Below are positions 57,149-64,000 of a stretch of 64,000 nucleotides of DNA, one piece after another. A program made the position numbers and the translations under genes. Source of the stretch: Limnoperna fortunei (taxonomy: Eukaryota; Mollusca; Bivalvia; Mytilida; Modiolidae); NCBI GenBank assembly GCA_944474755.1, contig OX104115.1, positions 30,178,043-30,242,042 of the forward strand, written 5' to 3'. Each line of letters opens with the position of its first letter. The stretch's first letter is position 1. The notes under the pieces were generated by a model. That model saw only the letters and a list, made by a program, of their open reading frames with translations, did no database searches and was not told the DNA's origin.

Positions 57149-59106
57149 TAAAGATCAACTGTTCGGTTGAACATTTGAGGGTCTTTCCACATTAATTTTA
57201 ATTTGTATTATATGATGACATTTAAAATAATCATCTTTTTGCAAAATGTTATAACTTTGCTAGAAATATTTAAAAAAAAATATTTTGTATTATTTACCAC
57301 AGATCGGCATTCTAAGAGAGATTACTCTTATAAAAGTATTATACAACTTTTCACGCCATGTCTTAATTTACTCGAAATTATTAATAGAACATTTTAGGAC
57401 GAAAATAATTTCAATATCTTTAAAAAAAGCAAAGGTCAAAAACTAGTACGTGACCTTGACCCATACAAGTTTTCAAGGTCAAAGTGCATGAGTGTCTATG
57501 GTGAAGACCCCATGCCTCTATCATTACTAGTTAGTGAGTAACATGTAAAAAATCAATAAGTTGCATATATAATGGGAGATAACTCCTATAAAATGAAGTC
57601 AAATCCTTTCCCTGTAAATGTAACATAGTTGCTCCTTTAAGAGATCAACATTTTGCACTCTTATGTTTCCCTCTATCATTAAGAGTTCATGAGTACCATG
57701 CGAAAAACCAATAATTTACATATATAATGGGAGATAACTCCTATAAAATGAAGTCAAATCCTTTCCCTGTAAATGTAACAAAGTTGCTCCTTTAAGAGAT
57801 CAACATTTCGCGCTCTTATGTTTCCCTCTATCATTTATAGTTATTGAGTAACATGTGAAAAACCAATCAGTTACATATATAATGGGAGATAACTCCTATA
57901 AAATGAAGTCAAATCCTTTCCCTGTAAATGTAACAAAGTTGCTCCTTTAAGAGACCAACATTTTGCACTCTTTAGTTTCCCTTTATCAATAATAGTTAAT
58001 GAGTAACATGTAAAAAACCAATCAGTTACATATATAATGGGAGATAACTCCTATCAAATGAAGTCAAATCCTTTACATGTAAATGTAACAAAGTTGCTCC
58101 TTTAAGAGGTCAACATTTTGCACTCTTTAGTTTCCCTTTATCATTAACAGTGAATGAGTAACATGTAAAAAACCAATACGTTACATATATAATGGGAGAT
58201 AACTCCTATAAAATGAAGTCAAATTCTTTTCCTGTAAATGTAACAAAGTTGCTCCTTTAAGAGACCAACATTTTGCACTCTTTAGTTTTCCTTTATCATT
58301 AATAGTTAATGAGTAACATGTAAAAAATCAATAAGTTACATATATAATGGGAGATAACTCCTATAAAATGAAGTCAAATCCTTTCCCTGTAAATGTAACA
58401 AAGTTGCTCCTTTAAGAGATCATCATTTTGCACTCTTTACTTTCCCTCTATCATTTATAGTTAATGAGTAACATGTGAAAAACCAATCAGTTACATATAT
58501 AATGGGAGATAACTCCTATAAAATGAAATCAAATTACTTCGCTTCAAATGTGACAAAGTTGCGTCTCAATAAGACGAACATTTTACTCTCAATAAGTGTT
58601 TATCTATCTTTTACCGTTTCAGAGGAGTAGCGGACACAAGCAAATGTCAAAATTTAGAACGTGACCTTGACCTTTGACCTTGTGTCCATTTTCAAAGTCA
58701 AAGGTCAAGATGATCTATGGTGAAGACCCCAGGCCTATATCTCATTTAGTTGTTGAGATTTGTTTGAATATCACTTACTACTTTTTATTTAAAGGGAGAT
58801 AACTCCTATAAGATGTCGTCAGAACCCTTCAATCAATCTGTCCCAAAGTTGCGCAAGGATATAGGACACATTTTGGTAAAGGTTTGGTATTGATATCTTT
58901 TTTGGTTTAGGAGGAGTAGCAGGAACAAGCTTTTTAGTAAAAGGGGAGATAACTCCGTAAAGAAAAAGGGTGCGGTCAGTCAGGGTGAACTGCGAAAGCG
59001 CAATGGGTCACCGATATCAGATATACAATATCAAAGCGACATGTCGCGAAATGAAAAAACCCCACATAAGTTTGCGCAAGAAGTGGGAGAAGAATAATAA
59101 TAATAA
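57149..59106 (+). repeat. Repeat family C, unit 2
   Basis: Same architecture as unit 1 with the head hairpin at 57150-57188, seven 155-bp monomers (57575 to 58505), half-site clusters at about 57447 and 58660, the ATGTCGCGAAATG end and an (AAT)n tail. The units differ in monomer number, which points to unequal exchange inside the array. Confidence 0.9.
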
Positions 59107-60463
59107 TGAAAGATCATTTGTTCAAAGAACAAATGTGAGGTCTTTCCCGGTATGGTAAATAAGGTGATTCTGTTGACGTTTTGTCTGTTCCTAATTACAA
59201 AATGTCACAAGCAGTCATGAAAATTAGTTATTTGAGTAAAGCAAGTCATCCCTATTCACACTTCATATGGTTGCTAAGTACTTTTGTGACCGTTGCTAGG
59301 GACAAATTGTCACTTCCGGTTGTAAAATAGTGTATTCCACCTAAATACTTCATTCTGATTCTAAATATATAGGGTAACTAAGGACTTTTTATGATGGTTA
59401 CCTTGTTGCTATGGTGTGACCTTGACCCATGACCTTTGACCTTGGGCTAAAATTGAAGCTCTTTTCATACTGATCACTTTAGCTACGCATGTTTACTATA
59501 TTATCTCTAACCGTTTTCAAGTTATTAGTCAAAAACCAATCAACCGAAACATGTCAAGGGCAATAACTCCTAAACGGTTCATTGAACAATTTTTGACATA
59601 ATAGACCAATTGTAGGTCTCAATAAGAGGAGTATTTTTCCAATTTATTGTCTGCTTCTATCTTTTACAGTTTTCGAGTCATAAGTCAAAAACCATCAACC
59701 GAAACATGTCAAGGGCAATAACTCCTAAACGGTTCATTGAACAATTTTTGACATTATAGACCAATTGTAGGTCTCAATGAGAGGAGTATTTTTTCAATTT
59801 ATTGTCTGCTTCTATCTTTTACGGTTTTCGAGTTGTATGTCAAAAACCAATCAACCGAAACATGTCAAGGGCAATAACTCCTAAACGGTTCATTGAACAA
59901 TTTTTGACATTATAGACCAAATGTAGGTCTCAATGAGTGGAGCATTTTTCCAATTTATTGTCTGCTTCTATCTCTTACGGTTTTCGAGTTGTTATGATAA
60001 CAAGATTCGAGGCCTAAGGTCGAGGTCACATCTGAACTTTGACCTTGAGATTTTCTTTAAGGTCATGTGACAGGACAACAAATGGTGATCACCAAAGGCA
60101 TTTTCGACTTAAGTTTTGTGAGTTTTGGTGGTAACCGGCGTAATTGAAACATTCAAGGTATACCGCTCGCCTTCGATCGACAAAATTTTTTGGCCAAATT
60201 ATGGCACAAAGTTGTGCCAAAAGTTCCTTAACATTTCTCACTTTTCAGTTTTTGTCTAAATTTTATAGTTTCTGAGTTGTTCTGATAACAAGGTTTTCGG
60301 TATTTGGGGAGATAACTCTGTAAAGAAAAAGTTTTCGGTGTCGCAGGGTGAATTCCAATCAGGGTTTAGGTATACGATACTTGGTATTAAAGATGAAAAT
60401 GATATGTCGCGAAGTCTTTTCTACAGACTTGGCGGAAGAAAGAAAAATAAGAATAATAATAAT
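59107..60463 (+). repeat. Repeat family D, unit 1
   Basis: The head has a 9-bp perfect stem CATTTGTTC/GAACAAATG inside AAAGATC ... GAGGTCTTTCCC (59108-59149). Three 155-bp monomers (AAAACCAATCAACCGAAACA at 59530, 59686 and 59841). AGGTCA-type sites at about 59420 and 60013. The end is ATATGTCGCGAAGTC then GGCGGAAGAA and (AAT)n. Confidence 0.88.
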
Positions 60464-60570
60464 CAGAAGAAATACAGTAAGGTCTTCCCACTGTAGTGGG
60501 AAAGACCTTAATAATAATAATCAGAAGAAATACAGTAAGGTCTTCCCACTGGAAGTGGGAAAGACCTTAA
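60464..60570 (+). repeat. Two hairpin modules (GGTCTT type)
   Basis: Each reads CAGAAGAAATACAGTA and a hairpin (60478-60510 and 60536-60569) with arms TAAGGTCTTCCCACT and GTGGGAAAGACCTTA, inside (AAT)n. The loops differ (GTA versus GGAA). Confidence 0.9.
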
Positions 60571-61956
60571 TTAAAAGGACATTTGTTCAGTAGAACAAAT
60601 GCACAGGAAGGTCTTTCCCTCGTTATCGTTTCTATAGGAAAAACTGGCGTTAAACGTTAAACAAGAGGCCCCAGAGGGTGAAAATCTATCATTTTACATC
60701 GTAATATACCCGTATACCCCCCCCCCCTCCGGGGGTTTCTATTCCATTGTTTCTAGAACGGTCTAATTACAAAATTGAAGAAAAAAAAAGGGCCCGGCCC
60801 CTCCACCCCAGGGCCAGCATGATTTATTGTTTTTGACATGCTGCCCCTGGGTGGAGAGTTGGGCCCTTTTTGGGTTCATAGTTTTATATGCAACTATGGT
60901 TATATAAAAACCGGGAACCAGTTTTTTTGTTTATTTGTTTGTTTGTTTACTTTTCTGTTTTTAACTATATGTTTGGTATTTTAATGACTTTTCTTGACTT
61001 GTAGGGGAAGAGAAAGAGATTTATGGTAAAAGGCAAAGAACAGAACTGGCTGGAGTCACGTGACATTGTTATATAATATCACGGAGATAGTTTTATTTTA
61101 TCATTCTAGGGAGTTACGATGGTCTGAAAGGACATATATATGACATGATGCACGATCTGTAATCTCAGTGATTGTTTATTTCAGGACGACACGGATTAAT
61201 ATCAACGGACCATGCCGACAATTAATAAAAGACTTTTTTATTTTATTTTAGTGGAATTTTACACTGTAAAATAATTACACGAGGCACGTAGCAGACGATG
61301 GAATACACAAAAAAGTGACGTCGGAAATTGTTTCAATTTGTTATTGTTTCAGGTAAAATGCAGTTCGGACAGTTAGAACAACTTGTTGACACACGATTTA
61401 CACGGTCATTCACTGACGATGGCTGAAACGGACATCACGACAGACGAAATTTACGTGGCTGGGGGGAGGGGTGGTCACGTGTTTCAATGTGGGATTTTAA
61501 GGATTTATTGACTCGTACACCTTACGGGGAGACATTTTTAGACTGAAATCGACATTCTAAAGCGAATGGCGAGGGTTTCAAACAGCTGGGATGCATCGTT
61601 TTTCGGGAAATTACGATTTTTACATAAAAAGTGGTGTTGGACTTGCACGACTGGTAACTTTTTATTGGTTGCGCCCAGCGATTTTCTACCTATCGACAAT
61701 TCGAGGACATCGATCCCAGATGCAATCGGCGTCCATTTTATTGTACCATTTTGTGTGCCTTAGGAGGAGATGTGATAACAACGTTTTCATGGGGGGTCCC
61801 TGCCACGCCCTCATTTTTGACGGGGCGTGCTAACAGGGTGAATGGGAGAAAGCCCACGGGGTATCCATCACACCGCCAAATTTTCAGCTCGATCGGATAA
61901 GAAACTTTTTGGCAGCACTAAATTGAATTTTAGATCGGAAGAAAAGTAATAATAAT
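60571..61956 (+). repeat. Repeat family E, unit 1
   Basis: Head AAAAGGACATTTGTTCAGTA ... GAACAAATG ... GGTCTTTCCC (60571-60620). Then AACAAGAGGCCCCAGAGGG, a C-run, and a large hairpin at 60790-60866 (GGGCCC, CTCCACCC, CAGCATG and their complements). Further in are the phrase CCAAATTTTCAGCTCGATCG, then TAGATCGGAAGAAAAG and (AAT)n. The frame at 61566-61763 is short and unrecognised. Confidence 0.85.
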
Positions 61957-63011
61957 ATGAAAGGCCATTTGTTCAGAGAACAAATGTGAGGTCTTTCCCA
62001 GCATTTTGTTAGTGTTATGTCTAGTTATATAGAAAAATAATGACTAAACGGTCAGTTACTATGGTTTTAATGTACAAAGCAAATCGTCCAAAGTCAGAAA
62101 ATGTATGGTTGCTAAGGACATTTAGTTGGTTGCTATGGACAAAATGCCACTTCCGGTCGTGTAATGACGTATTTCAGTAAAGAACATCATTCTGATTCTA
62201 AAAATATATGGTTGCTAAGGACTTTTTATAACAGTTACCTTGTTGCTAGGGTATGACCTTGACCTATGACCTTTGACCTTTGGCTCAAATTGAAGCTCTT
62301 TTGATACTGATCACTTTAAACCTATATGTTTACTATATTATCTCTAGCCGTTTTCAATTTATAAGTCAAAAACCAATCAACCGAAACATGTCAAGGGCAA
62401 TAACTCTTAAACGGTAAATTGAACAGTTTCGGACATAAAATACCAAATGTAGGTCTCAATGAGAGGAGTATTTTTCCAATTTATTGTCTGCTTCCATCTT
62501 TTACGGTTTTCGAGTTGTTATGATAACAAGATTCGAGGCCTAAGGTTGAGGTCATATCTAAACTTTAACCTTGAAATTTTCCTTAAGGTCATGTCACAAA
62601 ACAACAAATGGTGAACAACCAAAGTGTTTTCGACTTCCGGTTTGTGAGTTTTGGTGATAACCGGAGTGATTGAAACATTCAAGGTATACCACTCGCTTTC
62701 GCTCGACAAAATTTTTTGGCTAAATTATAGCACAAAGTTGTCTCAAAAGTTCCTTAACATTTCTCACTTTTCAGTTTTTCTCTAAATTTTATAGTTTCTG
62801 AGTTGTTCTGATAACAAGGTTTACGGTGTTGGGGCAGATAACTCCGTAAAGAAAAAGTTTTCGGTGTCGCAGGGTGAACACCGAACAGGTCTTAAGAGTA
62901 CGATACTTGGTTTCAAAGATCAAAATGATATGTCGCGAAGTCTTTTTCACAGACTGTTTTGAAATGTGGCGGAAGAAAAAGAATAAGAATAATAATAATA
63001 ATAATAATAAT
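61957..63011 (+). repeat. Repeat family D, unit 2
   Basis: Diverged copy of 59107-60463. The head stem is CATTTGTTC/GAACAAATG within AAAGGCC ... GAGGTCTTTCCC. It has only one 155-bp monomer (about 62368), which accounts for its being about 310 bp shorter. Half-site clusters at about 62255 and 62545. Same ATATGTCGCGAAGTC end and (AAT)n tail. Confidence 0.88.
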
Positions 63012-63060
63012 CAGAAGAAATACAGTAAGGTCTTCCCACTGGAAGTGGGAAAGACCTTAA
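63012..63060 (+). repeat. One hairpin module (GGTCTT type)
   Basis: CAGAAGAAATACAGTA plus a hairpin at 63026-63059, identical to the second module at 60536-60569, directly before an E head. Confidence 0.9.
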
Positions 63061-64000
63061 TTAAAAGGACATTTGTTCAGTAGAACAAATGCACAGGAAG
63101 GTCTTTCCCTCGTTATCGTTTCTATAGGAAAAACTGGCGTTAAACGTTAAACAAGAGGCCCCAGAGGGTGAAAATCTATCATTTTACATCGTAATATACC
63201 CGTATACCCCCCCCCCCCTCCGGGGGTTTCTATTCCATTGTTTCTAGAACGGTCTAATTACAAAATTGAAGAAAAAAAAAGGGCCCGGCCCCTCCACCCC
63301 AGGGCCAGCATGATTTATTGTTTTTGACATGCTGCCCCTGGGTGGAGAGTTGGGCCCTTTTTGGGTTCATAGTTTTATATGCAACTATGGTTATATAAAA
63401 ACCGGGAACCAGTTTTTTTGTTTATTTGTTTGTTTGTTTACTTTTCTGTTTTTAACTATATGTTTGGTATTTTAATGACTTTTCTTGACTTGTAGGGGAA
63501 GAGAAAGAGATTTATGGTTAAAAGGCAAAGAACAGAACTGGCTGGAGTCACGTGACATTGTTATATAATATCACGGAGATAGTTTTATTTTATCATTCTA
63601 GGGAGTTACGATGGTCTGAAAGGACATATATATGACATGATGCACGATCTGTAATCTCAGTGATTGTTTATTTCAGGACGACACGGATTAATATCAACGG
63701 ACCATGCCGACAATTAATAAAAGACTTTTTTATTTTATTTTAGTGGAATTTTACACTGTAAAATAATTACACGAGGCACGTAGCAGACGATGGAATACAC
63801 AAAAAAGTGACGTCGGAAATTGTTTCAATTTGTTATTGTTTCAGGTAAAATGCAGTTCGGACAGTTAGAACAACTTGTTGACACACGATTTACACGGTCA
63901 TTCACTGACGATGGCTGAAACGGACATCACGACAGACGAAATTTACGTGGCTGGGGGGAGGGGTGGTCACGTGTTTCAATGTGGGATTTTAAGGATTTAT
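63061..64000 (+). repeat. Repeat family E, unit 2, cut by window end
   Basis: Near-identical to 60571-61512, including the hairpin (63281-63357). Differences seen are a C-run length change and one extra T (GGTTAAAAGG). It continues past the window. Confidence 0.9.

Noticed and set aside
38083..63060. Hammerhead ribozyme in the repeat units
   Set aside because: No CTGATGA ... GAAA core with suitable stems was found in the units inspected.

Overview
This is eukaryotic DNA, most likely from a bivalve mollusc with an AT-rich, mussel-like genome; the species cannot be named from sequence alone. The grounds are interrupted genes with GT-AG introns, several non-LTR retrotransposons, tRNA-derived SINEs and long arrays carrying the 'ggagataactcc' type of repeat common in mollusc genomes. 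There are no operons, rRNA genes, functional tRNA genes or CRISPR arrays. The window is mostly mobile DNA, with one recognisable host gene fragment and two anonymous candidate exons.

Left part (0-20 kb). A minus-strand LINE (about 1.41-9.4 kb; ORF1 8201-9346, ORF2 5221-8200) has been split by a second, intact minus-strand LINE (about 1.97-5.22 kb); its missing C-terminus is found beyond the insertion at 1536-1967. A decayed plus-strand LINE lies at 12.88-14.32 kb. A 1.78-kb terminal-inverted-repeat element (16265-18046) sits inside a 35-36-bp minisatellite. A Crypton-type tyrosine-recombinase (DUF3504) pseudogene (18655-19995) is cut off in its active-site motif by a short tandem repeat. Four SINE copies are scattered from 0.16 to 30.2 kb.

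Middle part (20-38 kb). Three consecutive minus-strand exons encode a nicotinic acetylcholine receptor alpha-type subunit. One has an in-frame TAG next to its acceptor, and another is split by a 528-bp element with perfect 103-bp inverted repeats and a 6-bp target duplication. A 5.9-kb Mutator-like element with perfect 32-bp inverted repeats (31383-37277) carries a damaged MULE transposase.

Right part (38-64 kb). This is an almost unbroken train of head-to-tail repeat units (families A, A', B, C, D, E below). Most end in a purine-rich (GAA)/(AAT)n tail, and most begin with a hairpin or a shared head motif. About 50-60-bp hairpin modules, with different stems that keep pairing, are multiplied inside the (AAT)n tails. 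A near-complete Tx1-group LINE (47870-54273) is inserted in a (GAA)n tail of this train, next to a second, 3'-UTR-only copy. Families A/B are dense in YY1/Pho-like ATGGCGGC words; families C/D are dense in nuclear-receptor AGGTCA half-sites. The hairpin-module system is the best candidate here for something undescribed.
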